A stretch of 44,199 bases of DNA from Bacteroides fragilis (GTDB lineage Bacteria; Bacteroidota; Bacteroidia; Bacteroidales; DTGW01): contig CAMDBI010000008.1 in assembly GCA_945889005.1 (NCBI GenBank), forward strand, positions 74,473-118,671, given 5' to 3'. The first letter of the stretch is position 1. Every line of letters begins with the position of its first letter. Positions 36,343-44,123 of this stretch are shown in pieces. The position numbers and the translations under genes were made by a program. The notes under the pieces were generated by a model. It saw only the letters and a list, made by a program, of their open reading frames with translations. It ran no database searches and was not told the DNA's origin.

Positions 36343-37239
36343 TCACGAGACCTTGTTAACAATTGTATCGATCGTATTTACTTGCTCGGCGACCTTTTCC
36401 ATGAGCCAGTTTGGGGTCGATGTAGCCCCACAAATACCTACCGATTCTATATTTATAAACCACACAGGGTCTAAATCGCTTATGTTTGATACAAAATGTG
36501 TGTTTTTATTTACAGATTTTGCTGTATTGTACAATACTTTTCCATTTGAACTTTCTTTACCACTGACAAAGAGTATTACTTCATATTTTTCGGAAAATTC
36601 TCGAACCAGTGGCGCCCTATTAGCAACCTGACGGCAAATAGTATCGTTTACTTTAAGTTGAACATCGTCTCTTTTTTGTACTGTTTGCATCCGTTGGAGA
36701 AGCTCTGCCTGCAATTGATAAAAATCGTCAATATCCATGGTGGTTTGCGTGTAGAGCGAAACAGGTCGTGAATAATCAATTTTATCGAGTTCGTCAATAC
36801 TCCCGATTACAATAGAGTCGTTGTTAATTTGCCCTTCAAGTCCATTTACCTCGGCATGGCCCTTTTTGCCATAAATTACTATCTGACCTTTTAAAGTCGA
36901 TAATTCTTGGTATGAGCTTTTTATACGGCTTTGAAGCTTCAGCACTACAGGACACGAAGCATCTACAAGTTCAATATTGTTTTGCTCTGCAATTTCATAT
37001 GTAGCTGGAGGCTCTCCATGTGCTCTAATAAGCACTGTACTATTTTTTAGTTCTTTGTATTGATCGTAATTGATGGTTTGCATTCCCATGTGTTGCAATC
37101 TATTAACTTCTTCTTTGTTGTGTACAATATCGCCCAAACAAAAAAGCTGTTTGCCCATTTTTAGTTGCTCTTCTGCTTTTTCAATTGCTTTTACAACTCC
37201 AAAACAAAAGCCGGAATGTTGATCGATTTCAATTTTCAT
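36343..37239 (-). CDS. ispH: 4-hydroxy-3-methylbut-2-enyl diphosphate reductase
   Basis: Last step of the MEP isoprenoid pathway, forming IPP and DMAPP. 298 residues. The three iron-sulfur cysteines are in SGFCFGVVKAI (Cys12), VDASCPVV, and SVGICGATSTPNWL. IRAHGEPP and GKKGHAEVNGL carry the substrate-binding His residues; TQTTMD holds a conserved Thr. Supplies precursors for the prenyl synthase elsewhere in the window. ATG at 37239. Confidence 0.97.
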   Translation of the reverse strand: MKIEIDQHSGFCFGVVKAIEKAEEQLKMGKQLFCLGDIVHNKEEVNRLQHMGMQTINYDQYKELKNSTVLIRAHGEPPATYEIAEQNNIELVDASCPVVLKLQSRIKSSYQELSTLKGQIVIYGKKGHAEVNGLEGQINNDSIVIGSIDELDKIDYSRPVSLYTQTTMDIDDFYQLQAELLQRMQTVQKRDDVQLKVNDTICRQVANRAPLVREFSEKYEVILFVSGKESSNGKVLYNTAKSVNKNTHFVSNISDLDPVWFINIESVGICGATSTPNWLMEKVAEQVNTIDTIVNKVS

Positions 37240-37343
37240 ATTTTAAAAAAATCTAATTGTTTTGCTAGACAATAATGATTTAAAACAGTTTATAAATCAA
37301 AAAGTTTAATAATTCAAGCAAAAAAATTGAAATTTGCATATTT

Positions 37344-38033
37344 TCAAATTTGCACTTTTGCAAATTGCTTTTTTACCCACACCATTTGTTCATCGGGTGT
37401 CATATAACTATTGTCGAGTACAAGGGCATCGTCTGCTTTTACCAGTGGGCTTTCTTTGCGAGTGGTATCAATATGGTCGCGTTGTTCGATATTTTGCAGT
37501 ACTTCGTTGATGTCGACTTTCTTACCATCAACAAGCATTTCGTTGTAACGCCTTTGCGCACGTACCATTGGATCGGCTATCATAAATATTTTTAGTTCGG
37601 CTTGTGGAAATACCGCTGTACCAATATCGCGACCATCCATTACCACTCCTTTGCTTTGACCCAATAAACGTTGAAGGAAAACTAATTGCTCTCGCACAAA
37701 TTTCAATGCACTTATAAGACTCACATGGTTTGCAACTTCGAGCCCACGTATTTCTTCCTCTATATTCTCGCCATTCAAAAAAATTTCTTTATTGTTTTTT
37801 GCCCGATTTTCTACAAATTCAATTTTAATTCCTTTTAATTCATGAGCCAACATCTCGGTATCAATATCATTGCCTTTAATAAAGCCTTTTCGTAATGCAA
37901 AAAGGGTAACAGCCCTATACATGGCACCAGTATCGATATATATATAATTCAATTCCTTTGCAATGGCTTTTGCAAAAGTACTTTTGCCACACGACGAATA
38001 ACCATCGATGGCGATGATGATTTTTTTGTTCAC
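37344..38033 (-). CDS. cmk: Cytidylate kinase
   Basis: 229 residues. Phosphorylates CMP and dCMP. P-loop DGYSSCGKST (10-19), YIDTGAMYRAVTLFAL, VVMDGRDIGTAVFP and the lid region QRRYNEML. The start is a GTG at 38033, two bases after the stop of porQ, implying translational coupling with it. Confidence 0.95.
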   Translation of the reverse strand: MNKKIIIAIDGYSSCGKSTFAKAIAKELNYIYIDTGAMYRAVTLFALRKGFIKGNDIDTEMLAHELKGIKIEFVENRAKNNKEIFLNGENIEEEIRGLEVANHVSLISALKFVREQLVFLQRLLGQSKGVVMDGRDIGTAVFPQAELKIFMIADPMVRAQRRYNEMLVDGKKVDINEVLQNIEQRDHIDTTRKESPLVKADDALVLDNSYMTPDEQMVWVKKQFAKVQI

Positions 38034-38035
38034 TT

Positions 38036-39094
38036 TTATTTATTCTTATTGTTTAAATATAACTCTGATAAAACAGTATTAAGCGAAAATACATTGTATG
38101 ACCCAGCCAAACTAAATGCTGAATGGCCATAGGTGATTCGCAATTTTTTAATTTTCACGCCAAAGCCATACGAAAAACCTACCATGCCGGGTTTGTCAAT
38201 AATACTCAACTCGCTTCTTCGTTTAAAATTGAGCGATACACTGCCAAAGAAATTCTTCGAAGGCACAAATTCAATACCAGTTATAACGTGTTTTAGAGCA
38301 TTAGTAGCAATATTTTCAATCTTGCTTTTATTGTCGGTTTCTGTTCCTTTTATTTTAGCAGTATTTTCTTCGAGCAATTGGTAGCTCAAATCGAAGCGTT
38401 GCAATTGTTGAAAAGTTACAATAAAACGTAATGGAGCATATTTCAATTTTTGAGAAAAACCAGCCAATATTTCAAAAGGTATAGGCTCTCGACCACTTGG
38501 AGTGTATGCCCAAAGTTGAAACCCAGCATTGCGAAGCACTACCGATGCTACAAATAGATGATCTTTGCTTTTATAAGTAATACCTAAATCGGAAAGTAAA
38601 CCGAACGAATTGTAATAAGTATAATCGGAATAAACCGGCTTTACCGATGCGCCCAAAAAAAGGTTGCTATCTATAGCTCTGCTATACGATATATTAACAA
38701 CATAATCGGATGCCGAAAACTTTCCGGTAATAATACCTCGCGAATCAGACTCGTCGAAACTCCCATAATTGGCATATTGAATGCCGAATAAAAGCATTTG
38801 AGAGCTATCGCGAATTTGGCTGCCATAAGCAACATAACCATAATTAATGCCGGCATAGTAAGGAGTATAGTTTAACGACATGCTTTTGTCCATCGACGAA
38901 TTGAGCAAAGAAGGGTTCATACTTACCATGGCTGGATCGGACTCGTCGATTGATGCAATTTTGCCTCCTAGGGCTGTTATTCGGGCAGATGTAGGTAGAT
39001 TCAAAAACTCATAAGTATTTGTACCTCCAACTTGTGCTTGCGAAAAACAAACACAAAAAACTATTAAATAGATAAATATGAACTGTTTAATCAT
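38036..39094 (-). CDS. porQ: Type IX secretion system protein PorQ
   Basis: 352 residues. Signal peptide MIKQFIFIYLIVFCVCFSQA. The mature protein starts QVGGTNTYEFLNLPTSARITALGGK and is a FadL-like outer-membrane beta-barrel; NPSLL, LGASVKPVYSDYTYYNSFGLLSDLGI and LRFIVTFQQLQRFDLSY are typical of PorQ. PorQ belongs to the T9SS attachment complex that handles A-LPS-linked cargo. This implies the organism has a type IX system, although no other T9SS gene is in the window. It is co-transcribed with cmk. Confidence 0.9.
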   Translation of the reverse strand: MIKQFIFIYLIVFCVCFSQAQVGGTNTYEFLNLPTSARITALGGKIASIDESDPAMVSMNPSLLNSSMDKSMSLNYTPYYAGINYGYVAYGSQIRDSSQMLLFGIQYANYGSFDESDSRGIITGKFSASDYVVNISYSRAIDSNLFLGASVKPVYSDYTYYNSFGLLSDLGITYKSKDHLFVASVVLRNAGFQLWAYTPSGREPIPFEILAGFSQKLKYAPLRFIVTFQQLQRFDLSYQLLEENTAKIKGTETDNKSKIENIATNALKHVITGIEFVPSKNFFGSVSLNFKRRSELSIIDKPGMVGFSYGFGVKIKKLRITYGHSAFSLAGSYNVFSLNTVLSELYLNNKNK

Positions 39095-39115
39095 TGTCTG
39101 TTCGATAGTAGCTTA

Positions 39116-39123
39116 CAAAAATA
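39116..39123 (-). promoter_or_regulatory. Putative -7 promoter box of porQ-cmk
   Basis: TATTTTTG on the minus strand fits TAnnTTTG, 22 bases before the porQ ATG. A TTG is present upstream but with a 16-base spacer, shorter than usual. Confidence 0.4.
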
Positions 39124-39205
39124 CAAATTCATCTATAATCAAACGGATAAAAACGATGCTTATTATTTTACAAAAAAGACATTATCTTTAAAAAATCGGT
39201 ATTGT

Positions 39206-39264
39206 TTTGGCTAAAGCCAAATTGACAGTGTTTTTCATTGCCGTCGGTTAAAACCAACAGCAAT
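39206..39264. repeat. Two adjacent palindromes in the porQ-GNAT divergent region
   Basis: TTTGGCT-AA-AGCCAAA (39206-39221) is perfect, and ATTGCCGTCGGTT / AACCAACAGCAAT (39237-39264) is an imperfect 28-base palindrome centred on AA. The pair looks like the dispersed 'GGCTAAAGCC / GTTGGTTTTAACCAAC' repeats I associate with Bacteroidota genomes. Confidence 0.7.
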
Positions 39265-39330
39265 TGAATATCATGCAACTGTAGGCTTTACAAATATATA
39301 ACAGGTTATTGATTTAATAAATTTCGGACC

Positions 39331-40092
39331 ATGCCCTCATTTTCGCAAATAATTGATCAAAACATCAATCAGTACTACTATTATTTGGCAAAAAAAAATT
39401 GCCTCAATCTATATAAAGGATCAGAATTAAGTTGGATAAGCAATAGTTCTTTAAACTTTCTTAATACCATATTTGCATTGCCTTCCAAAGCCTCAACACA
39501 AATTATTGAAAATATTTTTATTAATATTCTAGAAAAAAAATACCCTGCCTATCTATTATTTAACGATAAGGAGGTTTCTGAAGATTTTGAAAAGGCACTA
39601 TTACTACACAATTTTGAAATTGCAAGCAAATGGTCTGGTATGACACTAGAAATAAAGCAGTTATATGCAGCAACTCCCCTGCCCGACTTTGAAATACGCC
39701 TGGCACATTCGTACAAGGAACTCAAAGATTGGCTCTCCATTATCGAAACAGGATTGTTCCGAAATATGGAAAAACTCGAATTTTCATTTTTTAAGAATTT
39801 ACTTAACGACCCAAAAATAAATTTTTACTTGGCTTATTACCAAAAGCAACCGGCAACAGCAATTATGAGTTTTAACAGCGACGATGTGTGTGGACTATAC
39901 CTTTTGGCAACACTGCCTCAATACCGACGTATGGGTATGGCCGATACTTTAATGAAAGAAGCAATAAACCATGGATACAGACAGGGTATGAAATATTCGA
40001 CATTGCAAGCAACTGAGGCCGGATATAAAATATACGAACGTATGGGATTTAAAGAATGTTGTGAAATAAAATTTTTCAGATTTAAAAAGTAA
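39331..40092 (+). CDS. GNAT-family N-acetyltransferase
   Basis: 253 residues. The C-terminal GNAT domain (about 120-253) has the acetyl-CoA-binding motif LLATLPQYRRMGMADTLMKEAI (the R-R-x-G-x-A pyrophosphate loop) and the final strand region YKIYERMGFKEC. The N-terminal 110 residues look like a second, degenerate GNAT-like half. The substrate is unknown. Ends 20 bases before a bidirectional terminator facing a tRNA gene. Confidence 0.88.
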   Translation: MPSFSQIIDQNINQYYYYLAKKNCLNLYKGSELSWISNSSLNFLNTIFALPSKASTQIIENIFINILEKKYPAYLLFNDKEVSEDFEKALLLHNFEIASKWSGMTLEIKQLYAATPLPDFEIRLAHSYKELKDWLSIIETGLFRNMEKLEFSFFKNLLNDPKINFYLAYYQKQPATAIMSFNSDDVCGLYLLATLPQYRRMGMADTLMKEAINHGYRQGMKYSTLQATEAGYKIYERMGFKECCEIKFFRFKK

Positions 40093-40112
40093 TCTTCTTT
40101 TGTTTAAAATCA

Positions 40113-40152
40113 AAAACGCCACCCTAGGTTTTACCTTCTAAAGTGGCGTTTC
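40113..40152. terminator. Bidirectional terminator between the GNAT gene and the tRNA
   Basis: Arms AAACGCCAC (40114-40122) and GTGGCGTTT (40143-40151) with A and T runs on the two sides; the right end is six bases from the tRNA 3' end. Loop of 20 bases. Confidence 0.85.
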
Positions 40153-40157
40153 TTCTG

Positions 40158-40231
40158 TGGGCCCACCAGGGCATGATCCTGGGACCCCCTGATTATGAGT
40201 CAGGTGCTCTAACCAACTGAGCTATAGGCCC
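40158..40231 (-). tRNA. tRNA with CAU anticodon (Met or Ile2)
   Basis: 74 bases. Acceptor GGGCCTA / TGGGCCC with discriminator A; D-arm GCTC-AGTTGGTTA-GAGC; anticodon stem CCTGA/TCAGG with loop CTCATAA, anticodon CAT; T-arm CCAGG/CCTGG. No CCA is encoded, as usual in Bacteroidota. With a CAU anticodon it is either elongator tRNA-Met or the lysidine-modified tRNA-Ile2; sequence alone does not decide. The T-loop is ATCATGC instead of the expected TTCRANN, with bases 54 and 58 exchanged. Confidence 0.93.
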
Positions 40232-40321
40232 GACTTGTTTGTACAAGTTTGGGGTTGCAATATTACAATTTCTTCAGGTATTTTCAAAAATATTTTTTGT
40301 TTTTTTCTTCCATTTTCTTAA

Positions 40322-40501
40322 TTATTTTAAAATCAGAAATACTATTGTCCGGTTAATATGTGCAGATTTCTCCCTTACTTCGATTTCAAAACGAGTGTCG
40401 TTCAACAAATTTTCAAATCGTTGCTTAATGCCTTTGCCGATTAGATAACTAATCCACAAATTAACATCAACAACAATAGGAATACTATTTTTGACGTTCA
40501 T
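40322..40501 (-). pseudogene. Truncated PIN-domain toxin
   Basis: 59 residues: IPIVVDVNLWISYLIGKGI matches the first strand and helix of PIN ribonuclease toxins with the first catalytic Asp, but the rest (about 80-100 residues with the other acidic residues) is missing; the tail EVREKSAHINRTIVFLILK is not PIN-like. The ATG at 40501 lies inside the end of the preceding antitoxin-like gene, the usual overlap. The truncated end lies 91 bases from the tRNA. Confidence 0.65.
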
Positions 40502-40700
40502 CGGCTATAATTTTATCGATGGCCGCAGGCGTTAATACTCTTTTGGGTGTTTTTGAAGCAATTTCGATCATGCTCAAAACTTGCTTCTTTTTTGTAGGCA
40601 TGTCGTTGATAAGTTGAGGTTTAAAACCAAATTTTTTAATTACCTCCAAGACTACAGGTAAATTATTTTCGTTGGATACTTTAAATGCAACTGTTCTCAT
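40485..40700 (-). CDS. Antitoxin-like protein of a PIN-type module
   Basis: 71 residues (MRTVAFKVSNENNLPVVLEV at the start, then IKKFGFKPQLINDMPTKKKQ). It has no recognised domain that I can name with certainty. It overlaps the PIN toxin fragment by 17 bases and has a basic lysine-rich middle and a charged C-terminus, as antitoxins do. With the toxin truncated, the gene is probably a relic or an orphan antitoxin. Confidence 0.65.
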   Translation of the reverse strand: MRTVAFKVSNENNLPVVLEVIKKFGFKPQLINDMPTKKKQVLSMIEIASKTPKRVLTPAAIDKIIADERQK

Positions 40701-40832
40701 ATTTATATTGTTTCAGAAAACAAAGTTAATAAATAAAACATTATCTTTTAATGCTAACCCGAATGGGTTTCAACTACGTTTAACACGAGATTCATTATCT
40801 TGAATTCTGTACCCATATATACTGAGCCGATA

Positions 40833-40957
40833 CCGAAGTTTTACCCCTCCGTGACCACTTTTTTGTGGTTTGTGATGAAGGTTGCCCCCCTTGTGATGGG
40901 TTTTTTGGAGTCTGTGATGGGTTTTGACCCTTCCGTGAATAAAATTACCCCTCCGTG
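40833..40957. repeat. 21-base tandem repeat, six units
   Basis: Six diverged units beginning CAC on the minus strand, 20, 21, 21, 21, 21 and 21 bases long; the GTGA landmark on the plus strand recurs at 40851, 40872, 40893, 40914, 40935 and 40955. Units are G/C-rich compared with surroundings. On the minus strand five units stay in frame as heptapeptides (P-I-T-x-x-x-K type: SKPITDS, KKPITRG). The gene-free stretch 40702-41265 also holds a hairpin and a gene remnant. Confidence 0.85.
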
Positions 40958-40977
40958 ACGGTCACAAAGGGGTAATT
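40943..40977. terminator. Hairpin next to the 21-base repeats
   Basis: Perfect arms AATTACCCCT (40943-40952) and AGGGGTAATT (40968-40977) with an inner palindrome GTGAC-G-GTCAC. On the minus strand it lies just after the stop of the C-terminal remnant at 40986 and resembles a transcription terminator, although the T run is weak. Confidence 0.6.
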
Positions 40978-40985
40978 GGGGGCTT

Positions 40986-41096
40986 TTATACTTTAGAAGT
41001 AGTTTCTGCAGTTGTTGCCGGTTTTGGAACGGCTTGCTTTCTTGTTTTGTAGTATTTGCTTATATACCCTTTGTGCCGTTGCTCGTCCTTCCAGAA
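40986..41096 (-). pseudogene. C-terminal remnant of a Bacteroidota repeat-array gene
   Basis: An open stretch of 36 codons ending in a stop gives FWKDEQRHKGYISKYYKTRK then QAVPKPATTAETTSKV. The first part resembles the C-terminal end of a family of about 200-residue Bacteroidota proteins I recall as FWRNEERLKGYVSRY. There is no start: the frame begins directly after a copy of the 81-base direct repeat, the same repeat that precedes the N-terminal remnant at 41967. So the gene body has been deleted. Confidence 0.6.
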
Positions 41097-41100
41097 TATA

Positions 41101-41182
41101 TTTGGTTTATAAAATAAAAAATTAAAAAATTAACGTGGGTTGGGAGGGGTTTATTGTTTTTTGAAATAAAAAAGGCAAGATG
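41101..41182. repeat. Direct repeat, copy A (promoter region of the array)
   Basis: 82 bases nearly identical to 41982-42062 (a few mismatches and an indel). On the minus strand it would lie upstream of the C-terminal remnant. To its right, 41183-41265 contains a diverged version of the hairpin region found beside copy B, with GTAGC-AGAT-GCTAC. Confidence 0.85.
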
Positions 41183-41265
41183 ATTTGAAGAATATGGCGT
41201 AGCAGATGCTACCAACATAGACGGGGCTGCTTGTGACTTTAGCCTTGCGAACTCATTTTTATTTT

Positions 41266-41526
41266 TTAGGCTGCATAGCACAATCCATTCATTTTTATTG
41301 TCAAGTCGTGCAAAAACTCTGGGGCAAAGTCAGCACCATTATCCCATCCGATTGTCCAAGAATCGAGAGTAAATTTTTTGAAATATTCGGAATTTTTTAA
41401 TGGCTCAAAAATCTCTCCATCCAAATACTTCTCTAAATCAACTACACCAATTACTCCATCATTGAATTTCAATGAGATTTTGTATTCGTGCATATATTTT
41501 GCATCAATCACTGTTATTAGTTCCAT
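41266..41526 (-). CDS. DUF2442 protein
   Basis: 86 residues. LKFNDGVIGVVDLEKYLDGEIFEPLKN and FKKFTLDSWTIGWDNGADFAPEFLHD match DUF2442, a small alpha/beta domain of unknown function. It follows the DUF4160 gene by four bases; the two are a common pair and probably make a complex, often listed among putative toxin-antitoxin modules. No experimental role is known to me. Confidence 0.88.
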   Translation of the reverse strand: MELITVIDAKYMHEYKISLKFNDGVIGVVDLEKYLDGEIFEPLKNSEYFKKFTLDSWTIGWDNGADFAPEFLHDLTIKMNGLCYAA

Positions 41527-41530
41527 CGTC

Positions 41531-41788
41531 TTAAGTTAAGGGATTAATATTGTTTAAAGGTTTCTTCTTTTCTACGCTGTCCCAATTCATCAGTAATTCT
41601 TCTTTATGAATTTCCATCCACTCGAACACAAGTTTTAACGCAATTTTAGGCATTGTACCTTCTACAATTCCTTCTTTAATGGTAATAATTGCTTTGAATT
41701 CTTGATATTCAACATGTATATGTGGAGGGTTATGTTCATTATAAAACATTTTTATTATTATCCCATAAAATCTACTAATCTCAGGCAT
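41531..41788 (-). CDS. DUF4160 protein
   Basis: 85 residues. PEISRFYGIIIKMFYNEHNPPHIHVEY with the HNPPHIHV motif is diagnostic of DUF4160; KIALKLVFEWMEIHKEELLMNWD is the second half. First gene of the pair with DUF2442. The pair lies between an N-terminal and a C-terminal remnant of the decayed array gene. Confidence 0.9.
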   Translation of the reverse strand: MPEISRFYGIIIKMFYNEHNPPHIHVEYQEFKAIITIKEGIVEGTMPKIALKLVFEWMEIHKEELLMNWDSVEKKKPLNNINPLT

Positions 41789-41808
41789 ACAATTCTATTT
41801 TGACTGTT

Positions 41809-41967
41809 TTATATTGCAAAATTAGTATTTTTAATAACTCCTGGTAGTTTAATCACGAATAATCCGGCGTAGTATATGTTACGCCTATAGTGAACGGGTG
41901 TCTTTACATCTTTGTCGGCAATGGCTTCGAGCGTGGCTTGTTTTGTTTCAAATTGTTCTTTAGACAT
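41809..41967 (-). pseudogene. N-terminal remnant of the repeat-array gene
   Basis: An ATG at 41967 gives MSKEQFETKQATLEAIADKD then VKTPVH, which resembles the start of the same Bacteroidota family (xxKQATLNAIADKDVKTPN). After about 26 codons the sequence runs into a hairpin, GGCGTA/TACGCC (41866-41885), beside the CGAATAATCCGG block that also flanks copy B of the repeat. So the gene is deleted from codon 27 into its downstream region; the frame closes after 52 codons. Confidence 0.6.
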
Positions 41968-41981
41968 AATAGATTAGGTTA

Positions 41982-42062
41982 TTTGGTTTATAAAATAAAA
42001 AATTAAAAAAAACGTGGGTTGGGTGGGGATTATTGTTTTTTGAAATAAAAAAAGGCAAGATG
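41982..42062. repeat. Direct repeat, copy B
   Basis: 81-base repeat matching 41101-41182. On the minus strand it leads to the ATG at 41967, so it probably contains the promoter of the array genes. Its right end holds GGCATCTTGCC (minus strand) followed by seven T, the terminator of the preceding array unit. Confidence 0.85.
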
Positions 42063-42153
42063 CCTCGAATAATCCGGAGTAGCGAGTATTTCGACTTACA
42101 TCGACTGCGCTCAGTACAAGTCGCTCAATAACCAACGCTACTCCGAACGAGGC
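42062..42153. repeat. Long hairpin between array units
   Basis: Stem pairs GCCTCG (42062-42067) / CGAGGC (42148-42153) and CGGAGTAGCG (42075-42084) / CGCTACTCCG (42136-42145) enclose a loop with GCGACTT-like inner repeats. It follows the stop of the tail remnant at 42156. The stretch 41968-42303 holds this hairpin, repeat copy B and the tail remnant only. Confidence 0.8.
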
Positions 42154-42155
42154 TT

Positions 42156-42190
42156 TTATACTTTAGCAGTAGTTGTTTCTGCATTTATTA
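42156..42190 (-). pseudogene. C-terminal tail remnant of another array unit
   Basis: The last codons INAETTTAKV and stop, with the downstream sequence AAAGTATAAAAGCC, match the end of the remnant at 40986 (AETTSKV). Upstream the similarity stops after about ten codons, close to the start of the IS1634 transposase region, so the insertion may have removed the rest. Confidence 0.55.
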
Positions 42191-42303
42191 GCGGAAAAAA
42201 TATTAATGGAATTAATAAATTGGTAAAATAAAACAAGGATTTGTTTAGAAAAATTATAAGATTTTAACCCACATTGCAACTATATGGACTTAAAAGTTTG
42301 ATT

Positions 42304-44055
42304 TTACGGGCTTCCAATTTTAAAAATTTCTGCTGGGAGTACTACGGATTTTTTTCGGCTAAAGGGTTTGTACTTGTATTTTAGCTTGTCGTATATTTCT
42401 TTGACATCGATAGTAGGCTCTGTACTCTGCCGTATTGATATTGTTTGTTGGCTTATATTTTCCACAGAGGTTGTAACGCATTTTTGCGTGTTCATTCTTC
42501 GAACTATCTCGCGCCAGTCGGAGTTTATGCCCTGTTGTTTAAGCTGATAGCGTATGGTAGCAACTAACCAATATGCTAGTAAGCCCAAGTGTAGGTGCGC
42601 CATTGAGGCATCGTCGGTTTTATGATAAATAGGACGAAGATCAAGGTCTGTTTTTAGTACCCTGAAGGTGTACTCGATTTCGCGGATGGTGTTGTATATT
42701 GTCCAAAATGTATGCTCGTCAAGTTGCATCAGAGATGTGCGTAAGAAGTATATTCCTGCTTTTTTGTCTGCATCTTGACCTGTTTTGTGACGGCACGCGA
42801 TGCTTGTTGCAGAGCCATTACCATCGTCACTTACCGTTATTTCGTAATAGTTGTGTATCGATGGGTATTTTTGTTTGAGACGGCCAATGCGTTCATATAC
42901 TTTATTGAGTGTTTTAGTGCCGCCTTTTTTCTGAATACCTTCCTGTATATGTTGTATGCCTTCTTCAAAGCGTTGGGATAGCAGTCCGTTCATGCTATTT
43001 TCTTTCATGGCCTTGGCCTGACTGCGCACCCAAAGGTACTGGTCGGTATTGCCATTGGCCTTTACCTTTAGTAACTCAATAGGCTGGTTTCGTTTGTCGG
43101 TTATCTGTACTGGTGAGGCTAAAATATCGGCATGATACTCTTTGAGCGATGAACGAGACACGCACAGGTAATCGTAACCTTTTGTTTTGAGCATGGTCAG
43201 GTTGTCGTCGGTTGCTATGCCAGCATCCATAACCACGATGGGTTTGCGTTTGGTAAAGGATGTTTGAGTACTCATGGCATTTACAATAGTTTCGAGTGTC
43301 TTACAATCGGCCATGTTGCCCTCAAAAATGTTGGAGTATTTCAAAAAGCCTTCGCGGTTTACCACAACTGCTAACACGATTATCCTGGCATCGCTGCGCT
43401 TTTCTTTGCTGCGGCCAAATTTGGCAATTTTACTGCCGCGCATTTGACCTTCGAAGTACGTATTGGTCAGGTCGTACAGGATTATTTTGTCATCAAGATC
43501 GAACAGCTCGTTGGTTCGTTTGGACAGGTATTGCTCCAACGGGTCTTTGATCTTGAATAACTTGTGCGATATGCCGTAAAGCTTATCCTTGGTGATTTTG
43601 TCCCTGTCGTAGCCCGTTATCTCGCAAACAGCCGAATTTTCTTTAATGTACGATACTGTTTTGAGTTCCGAGACAGGGTACACGGCTCGACATATTATAT
43701 CGGTAGTGGCAAGGGCTATGCTTTGATCGTCCCAGCCGCTTTGCTGCAAGAAAGAGCCTATGCCTAACTGGTCAAATGCTTGTTTACACAACCATTCGGC
43801 TCCTATTTCGCGCCCATCTTTGTTTTTGAGTGTTGTCAAGTTCACCGTATCCCAGTCGCCAGGCTTGATATCGCAGGTGCCTTTGGCTTTGATTTCGCTA
43901 TAAAAGTGTGCTGCCAAACGTTCTACTTCCTGATCGGAAAGGCTGGTTGAAAGTGTCTGGCTTCCACCTGTAACAAGTTGCCCGATACGTTGAGCCAGCA
44001 TATTGCGCTGTGCAGCGGTAGTGAGGGTTTCGAGCCGACCAAAGTTTACTATTAC
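42304..44055 (-). pseudogene. IS1634-family transposase, 5' end damaged
   Basis: About 565 residues from the ATG at 44001; the frame stays open to a TAG at 44058 (VNFGRLETLTTAAQRN), and another frame carries the missing start (LIKRAEQKASTYILIAQFR, to a stop at 44052). So the N-terminal segment is split by an indel in what would be IAQ-x-YRN...IVNFGRLE. The DDE catalytic residues are kept: DLTNTYFEG, VVMDAGIATDDN, and the C-terminal Glu in EIEYTFRVLKTDLDLRPIYH. Without the first 50 or so residues activity is doubtful, but a start at 44001 could still yield a near-complete catalytic domain. Confidence 0.85.
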
Positions 44056-44120
44056 CTAAATTGAGCGATTAAAATATAAGTGGAGGCTTTTTGTTCGGCT
44101 CGTTTAATTAAAAAGTCATT
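42304..44120 (-). mobile_element. IS1634-family insertion sequence, ends not determined
   Basis: The element consists of the transposase gene and flanks. I could not identify terminal inverted repeats with confidence: 42254-42280 and 44110-44126 (minus strand GTCTAACAAAATGACTTTTT) show only weak similarity. A left end between 42190 and 42303 is likely, since the array remnant stops there. Confidence 0.6.
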
Positions 44121-44123
44121 TTG

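Noticed and set aside
40833-40957. CRISPR array
   Set aside because: Units follow each other directly with no unique spacers, and there are no cas genes.
41060-41281. Open frame of 73 codons on the minus strand
   Set aside because: It reads through the direct repeat and AT-rich spacer; its sequence follows the repeat, not a protein family.
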